Shown here piece by piece: positions 37,547 to 46,313 of a stretch of DNA of 64,000 nucleotides (positions are counted from its first letter, which is position 1; each line of letters starts with the position of its first letter). The position numbers and the translations under genes were made by a program. A model generated the notes under the pieces. That model worked only from the letters and a program-made list of their open reading frames with translations. It was not told the origin of the DNA and did no database searches. Origin of the DNA: Duganella guangzhouensis (GTDB lineage Bacteria > Pseudomonadota > Gammaproteobacteria > Burkholderiales > Burkholderiaceae_D); assembly GCF_009674535.1 (NCBI RefSeq), contig NZ_WKJK01000002.1:1-64000 (forward strand), in the 5' to 3' direction.

Positions 37547-38650
37547 TCAGAGTTTGATGTAGATTTTGCGGAGATCCATCAGATAAGCCACCAGCCAGCA
37601 GGCCAGCATGTAGGCCAGCGCAAACAGCAGCGACGCCGGCAGCGGCTCGGCCCAGGACAGGAACAAGGTCTGGTACAGCCAGCGGTACAGCATCACGCCG
37701 CCCACCTGCACGCGCGCCAGCACGATCACCATCACATCGGCCAGCAGGTAGATGAACAGCGTGTTCTTGCCGAACACTTCGAAGAAGTACAGGCCGAAGC
37801 GCAGGCCGGCGATGTCGATCAGCCACACCAGCGCGGCCAATATCAGCAAATCCCAGCCCACCGTGCAAGCGACAAAGGAGCTGGTCCAGATTTTCTTGTT
37901 GATCGGCAGCAGCCCATCCCAACCGATGGCCAGCAGCAGGCAGGCGACGCCAGCCGCCACCAGCGCCAGCAGCGCGCGCGGCGTGCGTCCGCGCCGTTGC
38001 AGCCACAACGCGGCGGCGTAACCGGCCAGCACGTTGACGATGGACGGCAAGGTACTCAGAATGCCCTCGGGATCGAAGGCCACGCCCTCGCCGTGGTACA
38101 TATGCGGCGCACCAAGCAGCGCCAGGTCCAGCTTCAGCACCGCGTTGCCGGTCAACGTGTAGTCGCCGAACTGATACAGCAGCCACCAGTAGCCCAGCAA
38201 CGCCGCGACGCTGAACGCCAGCGCGCCACGCAGCCCGCCATAGCGCACGATCAGCGCGGCGCAGAAGTAGCACAGGCCGATGCGCTGCAACACGCCCATG
38301 ATGCGGGTGGCGGCAATCGGCGACAGCGTAAATTCCGGCGTGAAGAACGGGAACCAGTACAGCAGATAGCCCAGCAGGAAAATCAGGCCGCCGCGCTTGG
38401 CGACGGTGCGCAGGAAATACGCCTCGTCGCGGCCCTCGAATTTCTTCATGCTCAGGCACATGGCGCCGCCGACCACGAACAGGAAGGATGGGAACACCAG
38501 GTCGGTCAGCGTGAAGCCGTGCCACACGGCGTGTTCCAGCGGTGCGTAGCTGGCTTCGCCGCCAGGCGTGTTCACCACGATCATCAGGGCCAATGTCAGG
38601 CCGCGGAAAACGTCCAGCGCCAGGTTGCGGGAGGAAGCAGTTGTCGACAT
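37547..38650 (-). CDS. NagX/HGSNAT-type membrane acyltransferase
   Basis: 367 residues with about ten membrane helices. The N-terminal LDVFRGLTLALMIVVNTPG and HGFTLTDLVFPSFLFVVG segments are typical of the heparan-alpha-glucosaminide N-acetyltransferase (HGSNAT)/NagX family, often found in N-acetylglucosamine gene clusters. It may transfer acetyl groups across the inner membrane to deacetylated amino sugars. Start 38650 lies 1 base after the stop of its paralogue upstream; the GH18 gene follows by 7 bases. Confidence 0.85.
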   Translation of the reverse strand: MSTTASSRNLALDVFRGLTLALMIVVNTPGGEASYAPLEHAVWHGFTLTDLVFPSFLFVVGGAMCLSMKKFEGRDEAYFLRTVAKRGGLIFLLGYLLYWFPFFTPEFTLSPIAATRIMGVLQRIGLCYFCAALIVRYGGLRGALAFSVAALLGYWWLLYQFGDYTLTGNAVLKLDLALLGAPHMYHGEGVAFDPEGILSTLPSIVNVLAGYAAALWLQRRGRTPRALLALVAAGVACLLLAIGWDGLLPINKKIWTSSFVACTVGWDLLILAALVWLIDIAGLRFGLYFFEVFGKNTLFIYLLADVMVIVLARVQVGGVMLYRWLYQTLFLSWAEPLPASLLFALAYMLACWLVAYLMDLRKIYIKL

Positions 38651-38651
38651 C

Positions 38652-39812
38652 TCAGAGTTTCAGTTTGATGTTGTATTGGTTCAGGACCGTCACCAGCGCC
38701 ACCATGACGGCGGCGAACAGCAGGGAGAAAGCGATGGCGGCGCCGCCGTGCATCAGCACCGGCCACCATTGCCAATGCAGGTAATGCATCAGCGTCACCA
38801 GCGCCACCGGCAGCAGATAGGTGACCAGCGGATTGGCGGCGGCCGGTTGCACCAGCGCGGTCCAGCGCGTGACGCCGCGCAGTTCGATCAGCCAGTACAG
38901 CAGCGTGAACAGCGCGCTGCACAGCGCCGCGCAGTACAAGGCCCACGGTGGCGTGGCGCCGATCTTGGAGATGGGATAAAAACGATGCAGCAGCCACGCG
39001 GCCAGCGCCAGCAACACCGCCAGCGCGAGGCCCGCCGGCAAGCGGCGACCGGCACGGCCGCCATCGAAAAACAGCAGCACGCAGATGGCGCCGCACAGCA
39101 CAATGGAGGTGTGGGTGGCATGCATGGCGATCACGCCATTGCCGCCGCATGCGGCGCTGACCATGAACCACGCCACACAAGCGGCGGTGGCCAGCGCCAG
39201 CAGCGCCAGCCGCCCGCGTCCGCCCAGGTACACCAGGCTGGCGACCAGATATGCCCAACCGATGCAGCCGAGGATGCCCCACCACGCCGTCGCCATCCAG
39301 CCCTGGCCGTCGGCGCCACTGCGGTAGACCAGCGCCAGCGCCACGATCACCAGCGCGCCTGCCACGCGCAGCCAGCGGCCGCCCGGCCCCCATGCCATCA
39401 GCACGGCCGCATAAAAGCACAGCGCCCACAGGCTGATCGACATGCCCATGGCGGCTTCGTTATAGCCCTCCTCCGTGTTCACCATGAACAGGCCAATCAC
39501 AATCAGCCCGAACGCCCGCGTGAGCACCTGCCACACCGTCTGCCGCATGCCGCCTTCGACCGCCAGCCGATGATTCAGGCTGAACGGAATCGACATGCCG
39601 ACCACGAACAGGAACGCCGGGAACACCACATCCGCCAGGCTCATGCCGTCGACGTTGGCGGCGAAATGCTGCAAGCCATACGGCACGCCATCCGCCCCGG
39701 CCAGGCAATTCACGAACAGCATCACGACAAAGGTCAGGCCGCGCATCGCGTCGATGGCAATGATGCGTTGGCGAGGCAGCACAGGCAGGGCTACGGACAT
39801 AGGCAAGTTCAT
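38652..39812 (-). CDS. Second HGSNAT/DUF5009-type membrane acyltransferase
   Basis: 386 residues, about ten helices. AIDAMRGLTFVVMLFVN and MSLADVVFPAFLFVVGMSIPF place it in the same superfamily as the next gene, with low overall identity. First gene of the GH18 unit. Two start codons (39812 and 39800) are possible; neither has a strong Shine-Dalgarno. The duplicate suggests two different amino-sugar acceptors. Confidence 0.82.
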   Translation of the reverse strand: MNLPMSVALPVLPRQRIIAIDAMRGLTFVVMLFVNCLAGADGVPYGLQHFAANVDGMSLADVVFPAFLFVVGMSIPFSLNHRLAVEGGMRQTVWQVLTRAFGLIVIGLFMVNTEEGYNEAAMGMSISLWALCFYAAVLMAWGPGGRWLRVAGALVIVALALVYRSGADGQGWMATAWWGILGCIGWAYLVASLVYLGGRGRLALLALATAACVAWFMVSAACGGNGVIAMHATHTSIVLCGAICVLLFFDGGRAGRRLPAGLALAVLLALAAWLLHRFYPISKIGATPPWALYCAALCSALFTLLYWLIELRGVTRWTALVQPAAANPLVTYLLPVALVTLMHYLHWQWWPVLMHGGAAIAFSLLFAAVMVALVTVLNQYNIKLKL

Positions 39813-39931
39813 CTTGTGATCGGGACGGATCAGACACTATCACGCGCGCAACGGCCGCCGCAACGCCGTCACCGAAAAGCACTAAGCCTTTGATTACAAT
39901 GAATATTCAGCTATTTTGCAGGTGACGGCGC

Positions 39932-40008
39932 TTACGCTTCTTTACACAAGCGGCCCGCACGCCCCAAGAATGTGTGCACCGCCCCGCCGCGCACTCACAA
40001 TTCATTAC
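39932..40008 (-). promoter_or_regulatory. Proposed response-regulator sites B (GH18/acyltransferase unit)
   Basis: On the minus strand GTAAAGAAGCGTAA (39945-39932) and GTAATGAATTGTGA (40008-39995), 63 bp apart, 120-196 bases before the acyltransferase start. The distal element is nearly identical to its equivalent in sites A (GTAATGAATTGTAA) and again overlaps a stop codon, that of the sensor kinase gene. The rest of 39813-40004 shows no gene. Confidence 0.55.
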
Positions 40009-43000
40009 GAATCAGTGGCGGCCGGCAGCGTGATCGTGGCCAGCAAGCCACCTTGCGCGTGGTTTTCCAGCAGCAGCCGGCCGTCATGCGCTTCGACGAT
40101 GCCGCGCGTGATGCTCAGCCCCAGCCCGAGTCCACCGGCGTTCTGCGCCCGTCCATGCTCCAGCCGCACATGCGGTTCGGCCAGCCGCGCCAGGTCTTCC
40201 GGCGGCACGCCAGGGCCATGGTCGCGGATGCGGATGCACACCATGTCGTCGCAGCGCTCGGTGGCGATGCTGGCGCGGCCGCCGTAAAACAGCGCGTTGT
40301 CCAGCAGGTTGCCGATGGCGCGTTTCAGCGCCAGCGGCCGCGCCTGCACCGCCAGCCCGGCCGGCGTGAAGGCGATCTCGTGCCCGGCCAGCTGGGCGCC
40401 GCGCAACATGCGGCCGATCAGCGCGTCCAGTCGCACGGCGGTGACGTTTTCGTGAATGTCGCTGTCCTTCACGGTTTGCAGCGCGCCCTTGACCATCATG
40501 TCCAGGTCGTCCAAGTCGTCGTGGAATTCCTCGCGCACGGCGTCGTCATCCAGCAGTTCCGAGCGCAGCTTGAGGCGGGTGATCGGCGTGCGCAGATCGT
40601 GCGAGATCGAGATGAACAGCCGCTCGCGGTCCTCGACATAGCGCTGCAACTGCGCCTGCGCCTGTTCCAGCGCATCCTTCTGCTGCTGCACTTCGGCGGT
40701 GCGGGCGCGCACTTCCACTTCCAGCTGGCGCCGCCGGCGTCGGTGCATGCGCGCGCGGATGCGGTCCGCGCTCCAGATCAGCAGCGCCAGCGTCAGCAGG
40801 CAGGCCAGCCGGAACCACCAGCGCTGCCAGAACGGCGGCGCGATCTCGAAGCCCAGCGGCGGCGAAGGCTGGCCCCAGACCCCGTCTTTGTTGGCGGCCA
40901 GCACCTGGAATTGGTAGTGACCCGGATCGAGATTGGTGTAGGTGGCCACGCGCTTGCTGGCATCGCTCGGTATCCAGTCGGCGTCGTAGCCCAGCAGGCG
41001 ATAGCGGAACTGGTTGCGCGCGGGATCGGCGTAATGCAGCGCGGCGAATTCGAAGGTCAGCGCGGCGGCGTCCGGCGGCAGCCGCAGGGCGGCGTCGGTG
41101 CGCAGCGGCTGCCCGCCGGCCCGCATCGACGTCACCACCGCCGCCGGCGCGTACGGGTTGTCGCGGATAGCGGACGGGTGGAAGGCGGTCAGGCCGTTGA
41201 CGCCGCCAAAATACATGGTGCCGTCCGGCTCGCGCCAGGCCGAGCCGGAAAAATAATAGCCCTCGATCATGCCGTCGCGCGCCGAGTAATTCTTGAAGCG
41301 GCCCGTTGCGATATCCATGCGCGAGATGCCGGTGGCGGTGCTGAGCCACAAGCGGCCGTCGTCGTCCTGCAGGATGGCGCCGATGGAGTCGTCGGCCAGG
41401 CCGTCGCGCGCGGCGTAGCGGCGGAAGCGGATGACGCCGCCGGCGTCCTCCATCACCCGGTTCAGGCCGCCGTTGGTGCCGACCCACAGCGTGCCGTCGC
41501 GGTCGAGGAACAGCGCCTGCACGCGGTCGCTGCTGAGGCTGCTCAGATCGGCCGCATCGTGGTGGAAGTGGCGGAAGCCGGCGCCGTCCGCTTTCAGCAG
41601 ATTGAGGCCGTTGTCGGTGGCGACCCAGATACGGCCTTGCGCATCCTGCGCCGTCATGCGCACCCAGTCGTCGCTGAGGCTGGCGGCGTCGCGGGCGTCG
41701 TGACGGTAGCTGCGGTCGGGCGCGCCGGTGGCGTCGATACGGTGCAGGCCGCCACGGCTGCCGATCCACAGGTTGCCGGCGCGGTCGCCGGCGATGTGGG
41801 TGATCGAGCCACTGTTCGGATCGGGGCTGGCGAAGCTGTGGGCGGCGTAGCGGCCGGTCTCGGGATCGAATCGGCCCAGCTCGGCGCTGCTGCCGAGCCA
41901 GGTCACGCCCTTGGCGTCGCGGTACACCGCCAGCACCAGTTCCTTGTTGAGCATGTGGCGGTCGAGCCGGGCGTCGCCGCGCAGCCGCGTGATTTTGCCA
42001 GTGACGGGGTCGAGCCGGTCGATGCCGCCCAGGCCGGCCAGCAGCAGCCCGCCCCTGCCGTCGCCGCTGATGCCGTAGATGCGGTTGTCGTGCAGGGTTT
42101 CCGGGTCGCCGGGAATGTGGAAGTAGCGGCTGAAGCCGCCGCTGGCGAGGTCGGCGCGGCGGGCGCCGGCGGTCCAGGTGCCGACCCACAAGGTGCCGCA
42201 GTGATCCTGGAACAGGCTGGACACTTCGTTGCCGGCGGCCTGGTGCGGATCGGCCGGAATCGCGATGAAGCGCCGCCGCTGCTCGTCCCAGCGGTGCAGG
42301 CCGTTGGTGTTGGTGCCCAGCCAGAGGGTGTTGTCGCGGTCCTGCAGCAGCGCCGTCACCAGGCCCGGCGCCAGGCCGTCGGCCGGACCGAATCCATGGC
42401 GCGGCCGGCCCGGCACGCCCAGCTGCCAGCTGACCAGGCCGTCCATCGTTACCAGCCACAGCGTTTGATGCTGGTCGATGCGCAACTGCTGCACCTCGTT
42501 CATCGCCGCGCTCGGCCGCGCTGGCGTGTCGACGCGGAAGTGCTCGAAAGCGCGGCCGCCGGCCGGCAGCCGGTCCAGCCCTTGCTTGAGGCCGACCCAC
42601 AGCGCGCCTTCGGCGTCCAGCGCCAGCGCGTTGACCTGGTTGTTGGCCAGGCTGGCGCTGTCGGCCGGATCGTGGCGCAGCACGCTGTACTGGCCGGATT
42701 CGGGATTGAAGTGGTGCACGCCATCGGCGGTGCCCAACCATAGTTGGCCGTAGCCGTCGCTGATGATGGCCTGCACCTGCTGCTTGCCGGCGGCACCGCC
42801 GTAACGGGTGAAATCGCCGCTGGCCGGATCGAAGCGCTGCAAGCCGCCGCGCGTGCCGACCCACAGCCGGTTCTTTTTATCGACGTGCAGCACCTGCACC
42901 CAGTTGTCGGCCAGGCTGCGCGGATCGTTGGGAATGGTGCGGTAGACGGTGACGTGGTAACCGTCGTAGCGGCTCAGGCCGTGCTGGCTGCCGAACCACA

Positions 43001-43169
43001 TATAGCCTGTCTGATCCTGCACGATGGCGGTGACGGTTTCCTGCGCCAGTCCATCCTTGACGCTGAGCTGCTCGAAGTTGAGGGTGGGCGGCAGCGCGGC
43101 CAGTGCGGCGGCCGGCAGCAGGCACAGCAGTGCGGCCACCAGCCAGGCCAGCAGGCCGCGACACGCCAT
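40005..43169 (-). CDS. Beta-propeller sensor histidine kinase
   Basis: 1054 residues. Signal peptide (1-25), then a large periplasmic part made of repeated two-component propeller units (about 30-690; repeats such as DRDGTLWVGTNGGLNR), a Y_Y_Y domain (about 710-770), one membrane helix (about 785-805), a coiled coil and the kinase core: His857 in SISHDLRTP, NLLDNALFYGG and GLGLGLSITRG. This layout is typical of Bacteroidetes polysaccharide sensors, which bind released oligosaccharides; it lacks their fused AraC output and instead pairs with the OmpR-type regulator 8 bases upstream. Confidence 0.92.
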   Translation of the reverse strand: MACRGLLAWLVAALLCLLPAAALAALPPTLNFEQLSVKDGLAQETVTAIVQDQTGYMWFGSQHGLSRYDGYHVTVYRTIPNDPRSLADNWVQVLHVDKKNRLWVGTRGGLQRFDPASGDFTRYGGAAGKQQVQAIISDGYGQLWLGTADGVHHFNPESGQYSVLRHDPADSASLANNQVNALALDAEGALWVGLKQGLDRLPAGGRAFEHFRVDTPARPSAAMNEVQQLRIDQHQTLWLVTMDGLVSWQLGVPGRPRHGFGPADGLAPGLVTALLQDRDNTLWLGTNTNGLHRWDEQRRRFIAIPADPHQAAGNEVSSLFQDHCGTLWVGTWTAGARRADLASGGFSRYFHIPGDPETLHDNRIYGISGDGRGGLLLAGLGGIDRLDPVTGKITRLRGDARLDRHMLNKELVLAVYRDAKGVTWLGSSAELGRFDPETGRYAAHSFASPDPNSGSITHIAGDRAGNLWIGSRGGLHRIDATGAPDRSYRHDARDAASLSDDWVRMTAQDAQGRIWVATDNGLNLLKADGAGFRHFHHDAADLSSLSSDRVQALFLDRDGTLWVGTNGGLNRVMEDAGGVIRFRRYAARDGLADDSIGAILQDDDGRLWLSTATGISRMDIATGRFKNYSARDGMIEGYYFSGSAWREPDGTMYFGGVNGLTAFHPSAIRDNPYAPAAVVTSMRAGGQPLRTDAALRLPPDAAALTFEFAALHYADPARNQFRYRLLGYDADWIPSDASKRVATYTNLDPGHYQFQVLAANKDGVWGQPSPPLGFEIAPPFWQRWWFRLACLLTLALLIWSADRIRARMHRRRRRQLEVEVRARTAEVQQQKDALEQAQAQLQRYVEDRERLFISISHDLRTPITRLKLRSELLDDDAVREEFHDDLDDLDMMVKGALQTVKDSDIHENVTAVRLDALIGRMLRGAQLAGHEIAFTPAGLAVQARPLALKRAIGNLLDNALFYGGRASIATERCDDMVCIRIRDHGPGVPPEDLARLAEPHVRLEHGRAQNAGGLGLGLSITRGIVEAHDGRLLLENHAQGGLLATITLPAATDS

Positions 43170-43177
43170 CTCAGCGC

Positions 43178-43888
43178 TCAGGCTGGCGCGGCGCTGACAT
43201 CGGCCGAGAACACATAGCCGGCGCCGCGCACCGTCTTGATCAGCGCCGGCTGCTTGCCGTCGTCATTGAGGCGCAGGCGCAGTTTGCTGATCTGCACATC
43301 CAACGAACGGTCCAGCGGGCCGGCATCGCGGCCGCGCGTTTGTTCGCACAACATGCCGCGATCGAGAATATCGCCCGGATGTTCGACAAAATATTTGAGC
43401 AGCTGGTAATCCAGCCCGGTCAGCGGCACCAGCGCGCCGGCGGCGTCGGTCACGGTGCGCTCCAGCAGGTCCAGCGTGAAGCCGACAAAGCGGTAGTAGC
43501 GCGGCGCCGCCTGCGCCTCCAGCCCGGCACGCCGGTGGATGGCCTTGATGCGCGCCAGCAGTTCGCGCGGGCTGTAGGGCTTGGCGATATAGTCGTCCGC
43601 GCCCAGTTCCAGGCCGACGATGCGGTCGGCTTCGTCGGAACTGGCTGTCAGCATGATGACCGGCACGTTGGAGCGCCGCCGCACCACCTTGCACAGCGCG
43701 AAGCCGTCGGTATCGGGCAGCATCACATCCAGGATCACCAGCGACAGCTGATCGGCCTGGCGCGAAAACTCGTTCTGGAAATTGAGGCCGTCCTGCGCCA
43801 GCGTCACCTCGTATTGGTGCTTCTCCAGATAAGTCTTCAGCAGGACGCCAGCCTTGTGGTCGTCCTCGGCTATCAATATCTTGCGCAT
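43178..43888 (-). CDS. OmpR-family response regulator
   Basis: 236 residues. Receiver domain (1-120) with acidic pair EDD at 8-10, phospho-acceptor Asp54 in VILDVMLPD, conserved Thr/Ser and Lys (Y-AKPYSPREL). The C-terminal winged helix (about 140-230) ends in the typical IKTVRGAGYVF. OmpR-type regulators bind direct repeats one helical turn apart, matching the GTAA-N6-GTAA elements found over this locus. A -10-like TATACT (43934-43929) stands 41 bases upstream of the start, with a weak -35. Confidence 0.95.
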   Translation of the reverse strand: MRKILIAEDDHKAGVLLKTYLEKHQYEVTLAQDGLNFQNEFSRQADQLSLVILDVMLPDTDGFALCKVVRRRSNVPVIMLTASSDEADRIVGLELGADDYIAKPYSPRELLARIKAIHRRAGLEAQAAPRYYRFVGFTLDLLERTVTDAAGALVPLTGLDYQLLKYFVEHPGDILDRGMLCEQTRGRDAGPLDRSLDVQISKLRLRLNDDGKQPALIKTVRGAGYVFSADVSAAPA

Positions 43889-43947
43889 GCGGCTTCCTGT
43901 GGGCTAAGGCAGGTGGGATCGAGCTTTTAGTATAACCACAACATGGC

Positions 43948-43982
43948 AAAAAGAAAAAGCCAGCGCCCGGCGGGGCGCTGGC
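43948..43982 (-). terminator. Strong rho-independent terminator upstream of the response regulator
   Basis: Minus strand: a perfect 10-bp GC-rich stem (43982-43973 with 43968-43959) around a 4-base loop, followed by TTTTTCTTTTT (43958-43948). It ends a transcript entering from the right (the LysR gene or the small RNA candidate), so the response regulator needs its own promoter or read-through. Confidence 0.85.
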
Positions 43983-44026
43983 CCGAAAAGAACCACATCG
44001 CCGACGGGAGGGAAATGTGATCCAGC
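43948..44026 (-). ncRNA. Candidate small RNA (about 79 nt) ending at the terminator
   Basis: A -10-like TAGAAT (44038-44033, minus strand) with a poor -35 would start RNA near 44026. The product has a CACAT...ATGTG hairpin, a single-stranded CUUUUC segment, and the strong terminator with poly-U, which is the layout of Hfq-dependent small RNAs. No ORF of note is inside. It could instead be just the 3' end of the LysR mRNA. The stretch 43889-44245 otherwise holds only the terminator, sites C and the regulator promoter. Confidence 0.3.
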
Positions 44027-44115
44027 GAAGAAATTCTAGCACCGCGCGTGACGGCGGGCAGACGCCGCCGGAAACGCGCAAGTGCTTGAATTTACGGGCG
44101 CCGTTGCTGGCGGCA

Positions 44116-44212
44116 TTACATTTCCTTACCGGCGCGGCGGCGGCCGGGGCGACGCCGGGCGCGACGGCGTGCGCGGGGCAATGCTTTCTAAGGAAAGCTT
44201 ACAAAACTTAAC
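44116..44212 (-). promoter_or_regulatory. Proposed response-regulator sites C (regulator/small RNA region)
   Basis: On the minus strand GTAAGGAAATGTAA (44129-44116) and GTTAAGTTTTGTAA (44212-44199, one base off), 83 bp apart. With sites A (72 bp) and B (63 bp), the pair spacings step by roughly one helical turn. Position suggests control of the small RNA candidate and/or the two-component genes. Confidence 0.45.
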
Positions 44213-44245
44213 AAAAATATCGACGCTTGTTGCGTGGCCGTCACG

Positions 44246-45136
44246 CTAGGCCGACTTGGTACGCACCAGATCGAGCCAGGCGCGCGCGGCGAACGACAGA
44301 TGGCCGCCACGCCGCCACGCCAGCATCAGGTTCCAGTCCAGCGCCGGCTCTTCCAGCCGGGCGATGGTGAAGCGGTCCTGCTCCAGCGTGTCGCAGAATA
44401 CCTTGGGCAGCAGCGTGATGCCCACGCCCAGCCGCACCAGCGAGGCGACGAAGTCCCACTGCCCGCTGCGGCTGGAGATGCGCGGCGTGAAGCCGGCGCG
44501 CAGGCAAGCGTCGGCGATGACTTCATTCAGCGCGAAGCCCTCGCCGTAAAAGATGAAGGCGCTGTCGGCCAGCTCGCGCAGCTTGACGCGCTTGCGGCCG
44601 TGCCAGGCCGAGTCTTTCGGCGCCAGCAAACACATGGGCGAGCGCACCAGCGGGAAGGAATCGAACTCCTGCCAGATCGCCTGCTTGGCGGCGTGGTCGA
44701 GCAAGGTGCCCATCTCCAGCACGCCGCTGCGCAGGTCTTCTTCGATGCCGTGCGAGCCGCCTTCAAACAGTTTCAGTTCAATCTGCGGGTAGCGCTTGTG
44801 ATAGGCCGCCAGCAGCGGCGCCAATGATCCATGCGCCTGCTGGGTGACGCCGATGCGTAAATCGCCGCGCTGCAGCTGCTGCAAGTCCTGCAATTCGACC
44901 GCCATTTCCTCGTGCATGGCCAGCAGCGCGCGGCCGCGTTGCAGCACCACGTTGCCAGCATCGGTCAGCGTGAAGCGCTTGCCGACGCGTTCCAGCAGCG
45001 TCAGGTCCAGCGTCTGTTCCAGTTGCTGGATCATCTTGCTGACGGTGGGCTGGGTGACGTGCAGACGTTCCGCCGCGCGGCTAAAGCTTTGCTGGTCGAC
45101 CACGGCGACGAAATAGCGCAGCGCGCGGATATCCAT
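44246..45136 (-). CDS. LysR-family regulator, divergent from lrgAB (CidR-like)
   Basis: 296 residues. N-terminal winged helix with ALRYFVAVVDQQSFSRAAERLHVTQPTVSK, followed by a periplasmic-binding-like effector domain (about 90-290). The gene is divergent from lrgA with a 77-bp gap containing AT-rich T-N11-A boxes. LysR-type CidR regulators control cid/lrg holin-like genes in response to overflow metabolites such as acetate, so this is its probable role. Confidence 0.9.
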   Translation of the reverse strand: MDIRALRYFVAVVDQQSFSRAAERLHVTQPTVSKMIQQLEQTLDLTLLERVGKRFTLTDAGNVVLQRGRALLAMHEEMAVELQDLQQLQRGDLRIGVTQQAHGSLAPLLAAYHKRYPQIELKLFEGGSHGIEEDLRSGVLEMGTLLDHAAKQAIWQEFDSFPLVRSPMCLLAPKDSAWHGRKRVKLRELADSAFIFYGEGFALNEVIADACLRAGFTPRISSRSGQWDFVASLVRLGVGITLLPKVFCDTLEQDRFTIARLEEPALDWNLMLAWRRGGHLSFAARAWLDLVRTKSA

Positions 45137-45213
45137 GAACTATTCCAATTCAGAATGATTTTCATAATTTTAATTCATTTTATCTTTCATGCGGCGACGC
45201 CTAGAATGGCAAC

Positions 45214-45633
45214 ATGAAACGTATTGTCTACACATTGCTGCAGGTGCTCGGGTTGATCGTCGCCTGGTATGCCGCCGACCGCGCGTCGGCCTGGCTGGGA
45301 CTGCCATTCTCCGGCGGCGTGGTCGGGCTGATCGTCATGGTCGGCCTGCTGCAGAGCGGCGTGGTGCGCCCGTCCGTGATCGAGCATGGCGCCGACTGGT
45401 TGTTGTCCAATATGCTGCTGTTCTTCGTGCCGCTGGTGGTGTCGGTGGTGCAGTTCACCGGGCTGCTGGAAGCCGAAGGTCTGCGCCTGTTCGCCGCCAT
45501 CGGTATCGGCTTTACCTGCGTGCTGCTGGCGACCGCCTTCACGGTGGAGTGGGTGTGCCGCTTTGAACGCGGGCGGCAGCTGCGCCAGTTGCGCCAACTG
45601 CGCAGCCTGCGCGCGGCAAAGGCGCTGGTATGA
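45214..45633 (+). CDS. lrgA: CidA/LrgA holin-like protein
   Basis: 139 residues, four membrane helices; conserved LPFSGGVVGLIVMVGLL and LLSNMLLFFVPLVV. With LrgB it modulates murein hydrolase export or acts as a metabolite exporter. A TAGAAT box at 45202-45207 lies only 7 bases before the ATG and no Shine-Dalgarno is visible, so the mRNA may be leaderless. Overlaps lrgB by 4 bases. Confidence 0.92.
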   Translation: MKRIVYTLLQVLGLIVAWYAADRASAWLGLPFSGGVVGLIVMVGLLQSGVVRPSVIEHGADWLLSNMLLFFVPLVVSVVQFTGLLEAEGLRLFAAIGIGFTCVLLATAFTVEWVCRFERGRQLRQLRQLRSLRAAKALV

Positions 45634-46313
45634 AACCGCTGCTCTTCCTGCTGCTGACGCTCGTGCTGTTTTACGCGAATCAGGCGCTGCACAAGCGCTA
45701 TCCGCGCGTGTGGCTGACGCCCGCCATCGCCACGTCGGCGGTGCTGATCGCGGTGGTGCAGTTGTCGGCCACGCCGTTCCCGGTGTACTTTGACGACACG
45801 CGCTGGCTGTCGTGGCTACTCGGCCCGGCCACGGTGGCGTTTGCGCTGCCGATCTATCAGTATCGCGATCTGGTCAAGCGCCACTGGCTGGCACTGTCGC
45901 TGGGCAGCGTGGCCGGCATCGCGGCATCGCTGGGCAGCACGCTGCTGCTGGATCGTTTGCTTGGTCTGCACGGCAGCATGGCGCAAAGCCTGCTGGCGCG
46001 CTCGGTGTCGACGCCATTTGCGCTGGAAGCCACGCGCCATCTGGGCGGCTCGGCGCAACTGACTGGCGTGTTTGTGATTATCACCGGCTTGTTCGGCGTG
46101 CTGCTGGGCCAAGTGCTGCTGGCGCGTCTGCCGCTGCGGATGCGGATTGCACGCGGTGCGCCGTTTGGCGCTGCGGCCCACGGCTTCGGCTTGAGCAAGG
46201 CGCGCAGCATCGGCGCGCAGGAAGGCGCGGTCGCTAGCCTGACCATGATCTTCAGCGGTGTGCTGATGGTGCTGCTGGCGCCACTGCTGGGGCACATCCT
46301 TACCAGTGCATGA
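45630..46313 (+). CDS. lrgB: CidB/LrgB membrane protein
   Basis: 227 residues, six or seven helices. LARSVSTPFALEATRHLGGSAQLTGVFVIITG and AAHGFGLSKARSIG are LrgB signatures. Partner of LrgA at the inner membrane. Its stop overlaps the convergent CE2 esterase gene by 14 bases. Confidence 0.93.
   Translation: MKPLLFLLLTLVLFYANQALHKRYPRVWLTPAIATSAVLIAVVQLSATPFPVYFDDTRWLSWLLGPATVAFALPIYQYRDLVKRHWLALSLGSVAGIAASLGSTLLLDRLLGLHGSMAQSLLARSVSTPFALEATRHLGGSAQLTGVFVIITGLFGVLLGQVLLARLPLRMRIARGAPFGAAAHGFGLSKARSIGAQEGAVASLTMIFSGVLMVLLAPLLGHILTSA

Noticed and set aside
39972-42743. 923-codon plus-strand ORF opposite the sensor kinase
   Set aside because: It mirrors the repeated propeller units of the minus-strand kinase; its repetitive Ala/Val/Gln composition is a shadow of those repeats.
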